Assembly (NCBI RefSeq): GCF_014651015.1
Contig: NZ_BMWB01000003.1
Location: 30,561 to 94,560, forward strand
Direction: 5' to 3'
Length of the DNA: 64,000 nt
Source of the DNA: Streptomyces xantholiticus
Lineage (GTDB): Bacteria; Actinomycetota; Actinomycetes; Streptomycetales; Streptomycetaceae
The notes below the pieces were generated by a model. It ran no database searches, was not told where the DNA came from, and saw only the letters and a list, made by a program, of their open reading frames with translations. Positions 37,401 through 44,852 of this stretch are shown piece by piece; positions within the stretch are counted from its first letter, which is position 1, and each line of letters begins with the position of its first letter. A program made the position numbers and the translations under genes.

Positions 37401-38434
37401 AACTGTCGGCACAGGTGCGCGACCAGTCGGCGACCAAGCTGGAACTGCGCCTCGGCGACGGCATGGACTCCAGCGTCGACGTGCGCAAGGCGAGGACGGT
37501 GCCCACCACCGGGGGACGGGGCCTGACGTCCGAGGGCAAGCTGCATTTCCTGGCCGCGCTCCCCCGTATCGACGGACGGCACACCACCGATGACCTCAGC
37601 GAGGGCGTCGCGGACCTGGTCACCCGGGTCTCAGCCGCATGGCAGGGGCCGTCAGCCCCAGCGGTGCGAACGCTGCCGTCCAGGCTGCCGGTGGCGGAAC
37701 TGCCGGCTCCGCAGCTCGAGCAGGCCGCCCTCAAGGTGGCCATCGGACTGGACGAGGAGACTCTGGCTCCGGTGTGGCACGACTTCGGCCGTACACCGCA
37801 CCTGATGGCGATCGGGGACACCGAAAGCGGCAAGACCAATCTGCTCAAGCTGTTCGCCCGGGCTATCACCGAGCGCTACTCACCGAAGGAGGCGCGCATC
37901 CTCGCCGTCGACTACCGGCGCAATCTCGTGGACGCGGTGCCCGGCGAGTACCGCCTGGGGCACGCGGTGTCGGCGGACACGCTGCGCGAGCTGGTGGGCG
38001 GAGCGGCCCGCGCGCTGAAACTGCGGATCCCCGGCGAGGAGGTCGCTCCCGCCCGGATGCGGCTGGCGGACTGGTGGCAGGGGCCGCGGTTGTTCGTCCT
38101 TGCCGACGACTACGACATGGTCGGCGGAGTCTCCTCGGTGGACCACCCTCTCGCGGCGCTCTTCGAGTTCCTGGCGCTCGGCCACGAGGTCGGTCTGAAC
38201 ATGATGGTGGCGCGGTCGGCCACCGGTGCGGGACGTGGTCTGAACGACCCGCTGATGCGGCGACTCGACGAGGTCAACACCCCAGGGCTGCTGCTGTCGT
38301 GCCCGCCCTCGGAGGGATTCGTCTTCGGCCAGGTCAAGGCGCAGAACCTGCCGCCCGGCCGCGCCAAGTACGTCCTGCGCCGCAAACCCCTGCTGATGCA
38401 GACGGCCGTCGTGGATGAGGAGACCCCGGCCTGA
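34457..38434 (+). CDS. eccC: Type VII secretion ATPase EccC (fused EccCa-EccCb)
   Basis: This 1325-aa FtsK/SpoIIIE-type ATPase is the motor and substrate receptor of ESX/T7SS. Two membrane helices lie near residues 35-80. Three ATPase domains follow, each with an intact Walker A: GATGSGKS (482-489), GGSQSGKST (833-841) and GDTESGKT (1120-1127). The first also has the Walker B LFVVVDEF. The length equals a single-chain EccC rather than the mycobacterial EccCa/EccCb split. The start is TTG at 34457 with AAGGAGAA 6 nt upstream; a nearby ATG is followed at once by a stop. It opens the locus behind the conserved upstream element. Confidence 0.95.
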   Translation: MSVVLFRRPARRRGPEMPDGELSLQEPPTLPEVVPDTSAVWTYLPMAMMSVSMMLMFMRPGGGNQVFSYLAIGVMVLASGAMLVGQWMRRSGERKQRLRGERRDYLRYLTQIRQRARSAVMEQQLALAWRHPESAALRSMVRTTRLWERRPADEDFGEARIAVGDQQLALRLVPLATKPVEDLEPLSAHALRRFVRAYTTVPDQPIALYLRSWSRVLLRGDEAAGRAMIRAALCQLAVFHPPEELWIALCVSDERRSEWEWAKWLPHHLHPHEQDGAGHVRMMVSAFGDLDDLLGADAFERPVFDPEAPPGRDEPLTVVVVDGVPLGGDHRLDGAGYRNVVVVDLSGSLVWRPGRTTLRLDVRPDQVALVRTDKARKEQTTVLGRPDAVGPVMAESLARMLAPYRMSLSADTAEPLATDVQLSTLLSIPDLHQHDPSTLWRRSTGAARLRVPVAVGADGQPVELDIKESAEGGMGPHGMLIGATGSGKSELLRTLVLALALTNSSETLNFVLVDFKGGATFLGLDGLPHTSAVITNLADEVALVSRMQDALHGELIRRQELLRSAGNYTSALEYEKARAQGADIPPLPSLFVVVDEFSELLATHREFMELFVMIGRLGRSLGVHLLLASQRLDEGRMHQLESHLSYRIGLRTFSAIESRGVLGVPDAYQLPPQPGSGYLKCGTETLLRFRAAYVSGAYRQRPPAAVQARVASQIVPWTSSWVVPRDPVPVPDPEPPEPEEGAESLLSVAVERLRDAGPPAHQVWLAPLGEPQGVDTLLPPLKTDQQRGLAAEGWPGAGKLRVPVGIVDKPFEQRRDPLLVDLSGAGGHVAIAGGSQSGKSTLVRTLVTALALTHTPREIQFYCLDLGGGTLSQLAGLPHAGGVAARLHTERISRTVAEVSAVLTHREQFFVDHGIDSMATYRRRRAQGEFADEKHGDVFLIVDGWQSIRQDFDQFIPVFNRFAAQGLNYGVHLVVTTTRWVELSAQVRDQSATKLELRLGDGMDSSVDVRKARTVPTTGGRGLTSEGKLHFLAALPRIDGRHTTDDLSEGVADLVTRVSAAWQGPSAPAVRTLPSRLPVAELPAPQLEQAALKVAIGLDEETLAPVWHDFGRTPHLMAIGDTESGKTNLLKLFARAITERYSPKEARILAVDYRRNLVDAVPGEYRLGHAVSADTLRELVGGAARALKLRIPGEEVAPARMRLADWWQGPRLFVLADDYDMVGGVSSVDHPLAALFEFLALGHEVGLNMMVARSATGAGRGLNDPLMRRLDEVNTPGLLLSCPPSEGFVFGQVKAQNLPPGRAKYVLRRKPLLMQTAVVDEETPA

Positions 38435-38456
38435 TGCGAACAAAGTGAGCGCACGC

Positions 38457-38493
38457 CCGGCTGCCGGTGAGGTGTGAGCCCACCGGCAGCCGG
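38457..38493. terminator. Bidirectional terminator between eccC and mycosin gene
   Basis: A perfect 13-bp stem (ccggctgccggtg, 38457-38469, against 38481-38493) with an 11-nt loop lies in the convergent gap, 23 bp after the eccC stop. Confidence 0.85.
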
Positions 38494-38641
38494 CGCCCCA
38501 TCTCCGCGCCTACCGGGTCCGCCACCAGGGCGCGCCCGGGAACAACCCTTCGGTACGGACCGGGCATCTTCACCGCGCGGAGTGGACGGTTGCCCTCGCG
38601 GGCAGCGGGCCTAACGGACGCTTCTCTGCCCGCCCGCGGGT

Positions 38642-39913
38642 TCAGCCCGAGTGGTCCTCACGGCGCCGGCCACGGGCGCGCACCACCACAGCCAGCCAGA
38701 CGACCGCCCCCACGACGGCTGCCCCCATCGCGCTCATCACCGATGCCCGCCGGGTGGCTTGAGCGGCGACCGCGTCGGAGGGCAGCCGCACGGGCTCCGC
38801 ATCGGGGACCGCCGCGACCGGGGTGGTGCGGCCCGTAGAGGTCAGCGCGGCGTAGACGTCGAGTTGCGGCACGTCGGCGGGATAGGCCGTCATGGTCAGC
38901 CGCTCCGCGGTTTCCGCCGCGGACAGATCCGGATGCCGATCGCGTACCAGCGCCGCAGCGCCCGCGACGAAACCGGCCGCAAGCGCGGACCCGGTGCCGA
39001 TGAAATGCCCTTCGCCGCGTGGGCCGACACCGATCACTCCGCTGCCGGGCGCGGCCAGGTCGGCCCGCCTGGGGGCGGCAGTGCTGTCGGGGAGGGAGCC
39101 GTCTGCGGAGGTCCCGACGACGGACAGCACCCCTTTCTGCGCAGCGGGCCAGTAGTCCCTGGCCGGTCCCCGGCCCTTGTTCGCACCCTGGTGAGCCTGC
39201 GCCTCGGGCGCCGCGGCGGCTACCACCAGAGCGTCACGGGCGATGGCGTGCTGCACCGCTTTCGTCAGCGCCCGCGATCCGCCGGCCAGGGCCGGGCCGA
39301 CCACGATCACCTCTGCGCCCGCGTCGGCGGCCGCCCGCACCCCCGCCGCCACCGTGGCCGCGCTCGGCACACCGCGCGCGTCGGTTCCGCGCACCGCGAG
39401 AATCCCGGCCTTTGGAGCCACCCCACTGAAGTCCGTACCTGACGTCGGCGCGGCGGCGATCAGTGAGGCCACGAAGGACCCGTGCCCCACGCAGTCACCG
39501 GCGCCGGAAACCGTGGTCACCCGGCCGTCCAGACGGGCGGTACCGTCGGCGACGCCGCTGTCCACCACTGCCACCTTCACTCCTGCGCCCCGGCTGAACC
39601 GCCAGGCCCGCGAGAGTGCCAGCGTTCCCTGGTACCGCGGCTCGGCCACGGCGACCTTCGACGAAGCCGCCGTGCAAGGCGCTCCGTCGGCGAGTTCGGA
39701 CACCATGACCGGCAGCTTCAGCGGGTCCGTCTGCCGGACCCCTGCCTCGGCCGCAGCGGCGCCGGCCGGAGCCACCAACGGAACGGCCCCTGCCGCGCAC
39801 GCGAGAGACAGGGCGAGCGGGCCTGTCAGGATCTGGCGGACGCCGGCGCTGCTGAGGAGTGCAACGGTCCGCTTCGCGGACGGCAGGCCCCGGCCGTGAT
39901 CGCGCGCTGTCAT
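38642..39913 (-). CDS. mycP: Mycosin-like S8 serine protease, possibly degenerate
   Basis: This 423-aa protein is a T7SS-associated subtilase: signal peptide (about residues 25-55), S8 domain, and a C-terminal membrane anchor (VMSAMGAAVVGAVVWLAVVV) before a basic tail. Asp118 (VAVVDSG) and His144 (GHGSFVASLI) are clear. The Ser region reads GTGSALAAGFVAG (Ser309), two residues longer than the usual GTSxAAPxVAG. The oxyanion-hole block, normally AAAGN, reads AAAAP (Pro236). Activity may be altered or lost. The ATG overlaps the stop of the beta-helix/AAA gene (ATGA), so the two are coupled. Mycosins stabilise the ESX membrane complex even without proteolysis. Confidence 0.88.
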   Translation of the reverse strand: MTARDHGRGLPSAKRTVALLSSAGVRQILTGPLALSLACAAGAVPLVAPAGAAAAEAGVRQTDPLKLPVMVSELADGAPCTAASSKVAVAEPRYQGTLALSRAWRFSRGAGVKVAVVDSGVADGTARLDGRVTTVSGAGDCVGHGSFVASLIAAAPTSGTDFSGVAPKAGILAVRGTDARGVPSAATVAAGVRAAADAGAEVIVVGPALAGGSRALTKAVQHAIARDALVVAAAAPEAQAHQGANKGRGPARDYWPAAQKGVLSVVGTSADGSLPDSTAAPRRADLAAPGSGVIGVGPRGEGHFIGTGSALAAGFVAGAAALVRDRHPDLSAAETAERLTMTAYPADVPQLDVYAALTSTGRTTPVAAVPDAEPVRLPSDAVAAQATRRASVMSAMGAAVVGAVVWLAVVVRARGRRREDHSG

Positions 39914-42900
39914 CCCGCCGTCGCCTCCAGACCGGCCAAGTCCTCGGGAAGCAGGGTGCGCAGCTCCTCCAGAGAGGGCGCCGATAGCGCATTGAGCCGT
40001 CCTGCCTGGCGGGTGATCATGCCCTCCAGGACCCGGCGCGCGAGCCGTGCGTTGCCGAAGGCGAGGTCCCTGGGCACGGAGTCGAAGTACGCCCGTAGCA
40101 CTGCGGAGGTGCCGGGCGCGCAGTCGTAGTGGGCGCCCGCGGCGTGCTGGCGCACGATGGTGACCAGCTCGTCGGAGGAGTAGTGCCCGAACTCCACACG
40201 GCGCGAGAACCGCGATGCCAGACCGGGGTTGGACGCGAGGAAACCGTCCATCTCCCGGGTATAGCCGGCGACGATGACCACCACCTCGTCACGATGGTCC
40301 TCCATCAGTTTCAGCAGGGTGTCCACCGCCTCGCGGCCGAAGTCGGAACCGGAGGCATGCACCGGGGCCAGGGTGTACGCCTCATCGATGAACAGCACGC
40401 CGCCCCGGGCCCTTTCGAAAACCTCACGGGTCAGCTGGGCGGTGTGACCGATGAACCGGCCCACCAGATCGGCGCGGGCCACCTCGACCAGCTGGCCGCG
40501 GGGCAGCACCCCGAGCGAGACCAGCAGCTCCGCGTAGAGGCGCGCCACCGTCGTCTTTCCGGTACCGGGCGGCCCGGTGAACACCAGGTGGTGGCTGATG
40601 CGCGGAGCGGGCAGTCCGGCCGCCTCGCGCCGCCGCGCCGTGGCCAGCAGACTGACCAGGTCGCTGACCTCGCGTTTCACCCCGGAGAGCCCGATCATCT
40701 CGTTCAGCCGCTCCATCGGTGTGCCGGACTCGGCGGTCCCGGCGACCTCGATCGCCTCACGCTCTCCGACGTCGACCGGAAGCAGCAGGGTCAGTTCCTT
40801 CTGCTCGGGGTTCCTCGCAGTGGAGAGACGAAAGGCTTGCCGGTCCACCATCTCCTCGAACACCTGCCGTGCCGCACGGCCGTTGCCGAAGCCCGCGTCG
40901 CGGGGCATCCGCTCGAAGTGCAGGGCCAGCGCCTCACCCGTACCCTCGCCCAGTTCGTACTCGTGCGAGGTGCAGATGCTCTGCGTGATCGAGACGAGTT
41001 CCGGCACGCTGTAGTTCTCGAACTCGATCGTGCGGGAGAAGCGGGACTGCAGGCCCGGGTTGGAGGCGAGAAAGTCCTCCATACGGTCGGAATAGCCGGC
41101 CACCACGACCACCACGTCCTCGCGATGGTCCTCCATCAGTTTCAGCAGGGTGTCCACCGCCTCGCGGCCGAAGTCCGCACCCGAGCGCCCGCCGTCCGAC
41201 AGCAGGGAGTACGCCTCGTCGATGAAGAGCACGCCACCCAGGGCCCGTTGGAAGACCTCGGTGGTCTTGATGGCAGTGCCACCGATCACCTGGGCGACCA
41301 GGTCCGCGCGGGAGACCTCCACGAGATGGCCCTTGGGCAGCGCACCGAGTCCCGCCAGCACCGAGCCGTACAGCCGGGCCACGGTCGTCTTGCCGGTCCC
41401 CGGCGGGCCGGCGAACACCAGATGGCGGCTCATCGGCGGTGCGGGCATGCCCAGTTCGGCACGGCGCCGCGCCAACTGGGCGAGGCTCACCAGGGTACGG
41501 ACCTGGTGCTTGACGTTGTCCAGACCGATCAGTCCCTCCAATTCGGCGAGCGGTCCGGAGTCCGCGTCCCGGTGCCACTGTTCGAAGCCGTCCAGGGCTG
41601 ATTCGCCCCAGGCATCCGGGGCGCCGTTGCCGCCGCTGGCCAGGTCCACGACGGACAGCCGGTCGCCGGGTCTGGCCTGTACCAGGCCACCCCCGCCGTT
41701 CTCACGGGTGGAGCAACCGGCCAGTGAGACGGGCTCGGTGCTGTCCACCCGGAAGCCGTCCTCGGCACAGGCACCGGCCTCGCAGGAGTTGAGCGAGGCG
41801 CGGGCACCCTCGCCGACCAGGACGCCGTGTTCGCCGGCGCCGTGCACCCGCAGCCGGTTCGCGGTGAGGTCGCCGCCCGATTCGACGTGCACGCCGGTGC
41901 CCTTCGCCCCGGTGACCGAGCAGCCCCGCACCGTCACCGTCCCGCCGTTGCCCACCAGCAGCCCCTGCGACTGCGATTCGTCCAGCTTGCCGCCCCCGAT
42001 GTAGAGGCTGCCGCCGTCCGCGACGCGGACCGCTGCCTCGCCGGTCCGCTCCACCACGCAGTCCTCCCACCGCCCGCGACCGGAGTCCACGACCTCCACA
42101 CCGTGACCGCGGCACGAACGGATCCTCGCCCGCCGTATCAGCGGGTTGGCCCCGCCGCGGACGGAGACGGCCGTGCCCCGGACGTCCAGCACTTCCAGCC
42201 GGTCCAGTTCGGCGACCGCGCCCTCGGTGAAGATGGCCCCGGCGTTGCTGTCGCGCACGGTGAGACCGATCAGTACCGGCGCCGCCGAGCCCGACACGTT
42301 CAGCGCTGCGGCCTCGGCCGACTCCAGCCAGCAGTCCTCGAAGGTGCCTCGGGCGTGGTCCGTCACCAACAGCCCCGGTCCCTTGGTGCGCGCCGTGCGG
42401 CAGCGCCGCACCCACGGATCGGTGCCGCCGGAGAGCACGAGGCCCGCGCCGCTGGTGCTGGTGATCCGTACCTCCTCCAGCTCGTTACGGGCTGTGCTGG
42501 ACAACTGCACACCAACGTGCGTGTCGTGCACCACGGTGCGCAGCGCCCGGGTGGTGCTGTTCTCCTCGAACGCGATCGCCGGCTTGTCGGTCGACGAGAT
42601 GTCGCAGTCCTCCACCGAGCCCTGGGCCGTGCCGCCCGCGAGCACGCCGTTGCCCCGGGCGTCCCTGATGCTGCAACTCCGCACGGTGAGGCGGCTCTGC
42701 CCGCCCAGTACGACGCCGCTGGTGCCCAAGTGCTCGATGACACAGGCCTCCACGGAAGACGCCTGGCTGGAGGTGTCGACCACGCCGGCGCCTCGCGGGT
42801 TGTTCACCCGGCAGTCCCGCAGGGCCAGTGCACCGTTGTCCCTGGCCAGCACGGCCGTCCAGGCCGCACCGACGATCTCACAGCCGTCCATGGCCAGTTG

Positions 42901-43197
42901 CCCCCGTACGGCGGCCACCACCGGTACGTCCTCGTCCCGTCCGCGCAGGATCAGGTCGGTCAACATCATGGCGTCGGCCTTCAGTACCACCGCACTGCCC
43001 TCGGGCGGGCAGATGTGCACGGTACCTCGCGCCTGTTCGGCGACGATCGTCACCCGCGAGGTGACGACCAGGTTCTCCGGGTACTGGCCCGGCGCGACGC
43101 TGATCACGGCGCCGCTGCGCGCCCGGCTCAACGCCTCGCCGATGGTGCGGCAGACGCCCGGTTGCGAAGGGTCGACGTGGAGTACCTGGCGTGACAC
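39910..43197 (-). CDS. Beta-helix protein fused to tandem EccA-like AAA+ domains
   Basis: This is a 1095-aa protein. Residues 1 to about 520 form a right-handed parallel beta-helix: a CRTIGEALSRARSGAVISVA NosD-like start, then many repeats of the type 'V.dc.i....gvlv..g..'. Two CbxX/CfqX AAA+ domains follow, with Walker A GPPGTGKTTVARLY at 597 and 875 and Walker B VLFIDEAY in both. The AAA part equals EccA, the cytosolic T7SS ATPase, in duplicate. The GTG at 43197 has GGAGGTCC 6-7 nt upstream. It is coupled to the mycosin gene and divergent from the esx operon. The beta-helix could be a substrate or peptidoglycan-like ligand scaffold (inference). Confidence 0.9.
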   Translation of the reverse strand: MSRQVLHVDPSQPGVCRTIGEALSRARSGAVISVAPGQYPENLVVTSRVTIVAEQARGTVHICPPEGSAVVLKADAMMLTDLILRGRDEDVPVVAAVRGQLAMDGCEIVGAAWTAVLARDNGALALRDCRVNNPRGAGVVDTSSQASSVEACVIEHLGTSGVVLGGQSRLTVRSCSIRDARGNGVLAGGTAQGSVEDCDISSTDKPAIAFEENSTTRALRTVVHDTHVGVQLSSTARNELEEVRITSTSGAGLVLSGGTDPWVRRCRTARTKGPGLLVTDHARGTFEDCWLESAEAAALNVSGSAAPVLIGLTVRDSNAGAIFTEGAVAELDRLEVLDVRGTAVSVRGGANPLIRRARIRSCRGHGVEVVDSGRGRWEDCVVERTGEAAVRVADGGSLYIGGGKLDESQSQGLLVGNGGTVTVRGCSVTGAKGTGVHVESGGDLTANRLRVHGAGEHGVLVGEGARASLNSCEAGACAEDGFRVDSTEPVSLAGCSTRENGGGGLVQARPGDRLSVVDLASGGNGAPDAWGESALDGFEQWHRDADSGPLAELEGLIGLDNVKHQVRTLVSLAQLARRRAELGMPAPPMSRHLVFAGPPGTGKTTVARLYGSVLAGLGALPKGHLVEVSRADLVAQVIGGTAIKTTEVFQRALGGVLFIDEAYSLLSDGGRSGADFGREAVDTLLKLMEDHREDVVVVVAGYSDRMEDFLASNPGLQSRFSRTIEFENYSVPELVSITQSICTSHEYELGEGTGEALALHFERMPRDAGFGNGRAARQVFEEMVDRQAFRLSTARNPEQKELTLLLPVDVGEREAIEVAGTAESGTPMERLNEMIGLSGVKREVSDLVSLLATARRREAAGLPAPRISHHLVFTGPPGTGKTTVARLYAELLVSLGVLPRGQLVEVARADLVGRFIGHTAQLTREVFERARGGVLFIDEAYTLAPVHASGSDFGREAVDTLLKLMEDHRDEVVVIVAGYTREMDGFLASNPGLASRFSRRVEFGHYSSDELVTIVRQHAAGAHYDCAPGTSAVLRAYFDSVPRDLAFGNARLARRVLEGMITRQAGRLNALSAPSLEELRTLLPEDLAGLEATAG

Positions 43198-43308
43198 GTG
43201 CGGGGACCTCCATTTGGGGCACAGGTCGCTGCGCAAAGTGGAGCGGGACGCGTGGCCGGATGCTTCACGCACTTCATCTTGTGGGGGTGAGTGCCGGGGG
43301 GACGGACG

Positions 43309-43348
43309 CGTTGCCCGTTCGACCAGGTTTCGCTGTCCGCAAGGGCAG
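43309..43348 (+). promoter_or_regulatory. T7SS-locus conserved upstream element, copy 2
   Basis: This is the partner of the element at 34276-34315 (35 of 40 identical, same orientation), 174 bp before the first esx gene and 111 bp from the divergent beta-helix/AAA start. The 325-bp gap 43198-43522 holds this element and, by position, the divergent promoters. I see no other gene in it. Confidence 0.7.
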
Positions 43349-43522
43349 CCGATGATCGGGCCGGGCAGAAGCGTGCGCGGTCTCTCCCTACTCTCGACGT
43401 GCTGGGTGGACCGGCCGTCGTGGTCTCGGCTCCATGTTGACCGGGCCGGAATCGTGATCCCGCCACCCAAGCGGCTGTCGCTGATGAGCGGCGCTTCCAG
43501 TCGTCAATGGAGAGGTGGACTC

Positions 43523-43855
43523 ATGCCGGTCCAGATGTCGAACGCACAGGCCACGCGCAATGGGATCCAAGCGCTGGAAATGGCGAAGGCAGGTGTCGAG
43601 AGGGCTCGGGGTGACGTGCTCGAAACCGGTGGAGCTCTGTCCTCGGGCTACCAGGGCGGTGACGGTGCGCAGTTCGGGAACCTGCTGCGCCTGTGGGACG
43701 ACCAGTGCATGGTGATCCTCAATGGCCTCCAGGCTGTGATCAACGAGCTCACCCGCACCGGGCAAGAACATGGCGTGACTCAGCTCGGCAACCAGGACGC
43801 CATCAGTCAGGCCCAGACGGGTTCCCAGGCGGCATTCGACCAGCTGCACGCATGA
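43523..43855 (+). CDS. WXG100-like ESX substrate with YQG turn
   Basis: This 110-aa protein has the WXG100 size and helix-turn-helix shape: one long helix (MSNAQATRNGIQALEMAKAG), a turn, and a second helix ending in an Asn/Gln-rich tail. The turn is YQG (SSGYQGGDGAQF) instead of Trp-x-Gly. GGAGAGG lies upstream of the ATG. It is the first gene of the esx operon. WXG100 proteins are secreted as dimers by the EccC machine; its partner is probably the next gene. Confidence 0.85.
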   Translation: MPVQMSNAQATRNGIQALEMAKAGVERARGDVLETGGALSSGYQGGDGAQFGNLLRLWDDQCMVILNGLQAVINELTRTGQEHGVTQLGNQDAISQAQTGSQAAFDQLHA

Positions 43856-43934
43856 ACGCACGCCAATCGCGCCCGGCGACAGCCGGTCTGCGCCTGCTCC
43901 ACCCATCCGAGCGTCGAGACATGGAGGGGCCCTG

Positions 43935-44258
43935 ATGCCCGAGAACCTCACCGACGGCGTTATCTACGTGGAATACAACCACATGGCGAACGCCGCCGAC
44001 GACATGGTGTACCAGACGAAAGCCATCGGCGAGACTCTGGAATCGCTGGAGATGGAGCTCAACGAACTCATGAAGAGCTGGGAAGGTGAGGACCGCTACA
44101 TCTACCAGCAGAAGCAGCAGGAGTGGGACGCTGCTGCCAAAAACATGATGCAGATACTGCTCTCGCACAGCAATCTGCTCACGGACATCTCCGAGAACTA
44201 TCAGCACAGCGAGAGAAAGCTCGCCCAGATGTGGTCCGAGGTCCAGATCGGCCGCTGA
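43935..44258 (+). CDS. WXG100 family ESX protein
   Basis: This 107-aa protein consists of two amphipathic helices with a canonical WEG turn (LMKSWEGEDRYIYQQKQQEW) at about residues 48-50 and ends in WSEVQIGR. In ESX systems this type pairs with a second small protein, here most likely the YQG protein 79 bp upstream. A Tyr-rich stretch after the turn (RYIYQQ) could act as the secretion signal, by analogy with YxxxD/E signals. Confidence 0.92.
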   Translation: MPENLTDGVIYVEYNHMANAADDMVYQTKAIGETLESLEMELNELMKSWEGEDRYIYQQKQQEWDAAAKNMMQILLSHSNLLTDISENYQHSERKLAQMWSEVQIGR

Positions 44259-44326
44259 AGCGGTCCCGTGTCACCGCCGTCGGGCCCGTCGGCCTGACGA
44301 CGGTGACCGGCTGAAAGGAGTACGCC

Positions 44327-44797
44327 ATGCCCCCGCCCGATCTCACCGCACTCGACGCCAATGCGCTGCAAGATTTCCTCGACATGAAAGTCGCCCCTTT
44401 CATCGGTGAACTCGAGAAAATCCGTAAGGACAGCGACTCCGGGGATGCGCTCCACACCATGCTGGGGGACGTCCACACCACCTCGGAAGCAAACATTCAG
44501 CAGGACACGTTCCTGGGCATCGGCGGGATGGCTACGGACAGTGAGACCGGTGGTGGTGGCCTCATCAAGAGCGTGAAGGAACAGGCGACGTCCATCGACG
44601 GCATCTTCGAATTCCAGCAGAGGCTGTTCGACGATTTGGACAACAACCTTCAGGAAACCATCAACACCCTGCTCCGCGACCAGGGCACCAGCCTGGCGGC
44701 GATCGAAGGGCAGGAGTTCCTCGACATCTTCGGCGAGGTGGAGGACACCATGACCGGCGCCGACGAGGCGGGCTCCGGAGAGACGGGCTCCGGCTAG
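44327..44797 (+). CDS. ESX-operon helical protein of unknown function
   Basis: This 156-aa acidic, mostly helical protein has the ATG 44327 with GAAAGGAG upstream. It starts PPPDLTALDANALQDFLDMK, has a Gly-rich middle (ETGGGGLI) and ends in a flexible Gly/Ser/Glu tail. It has neither WXG nor a signal peptide. Its place between the WXG100 pair and the AAWKG-type gene suggests a secreted partner or chaperone of that large protein. I know no family name. Confidence 0.8.
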   Translation: MPPPDLTALDANALQDFLDMKVAPFIGELEKIRKDSDSGDALHTMLGDVHTTSEANIQQDTFLGIGGMATDSETGGGGLIKSVKEQATSIDGIFEFQQRLFDDLDNNLQETINTLLRDQGTSLAAIEGQEFLDIFGEVEDTMTGADEAGSGETGSG

Positions 44798-44852
44798 GAG
44801 TCCTGGCCAGCGATCCCGCCACACCCTCCAACGCCGCACCGAGAGTCTCGCA

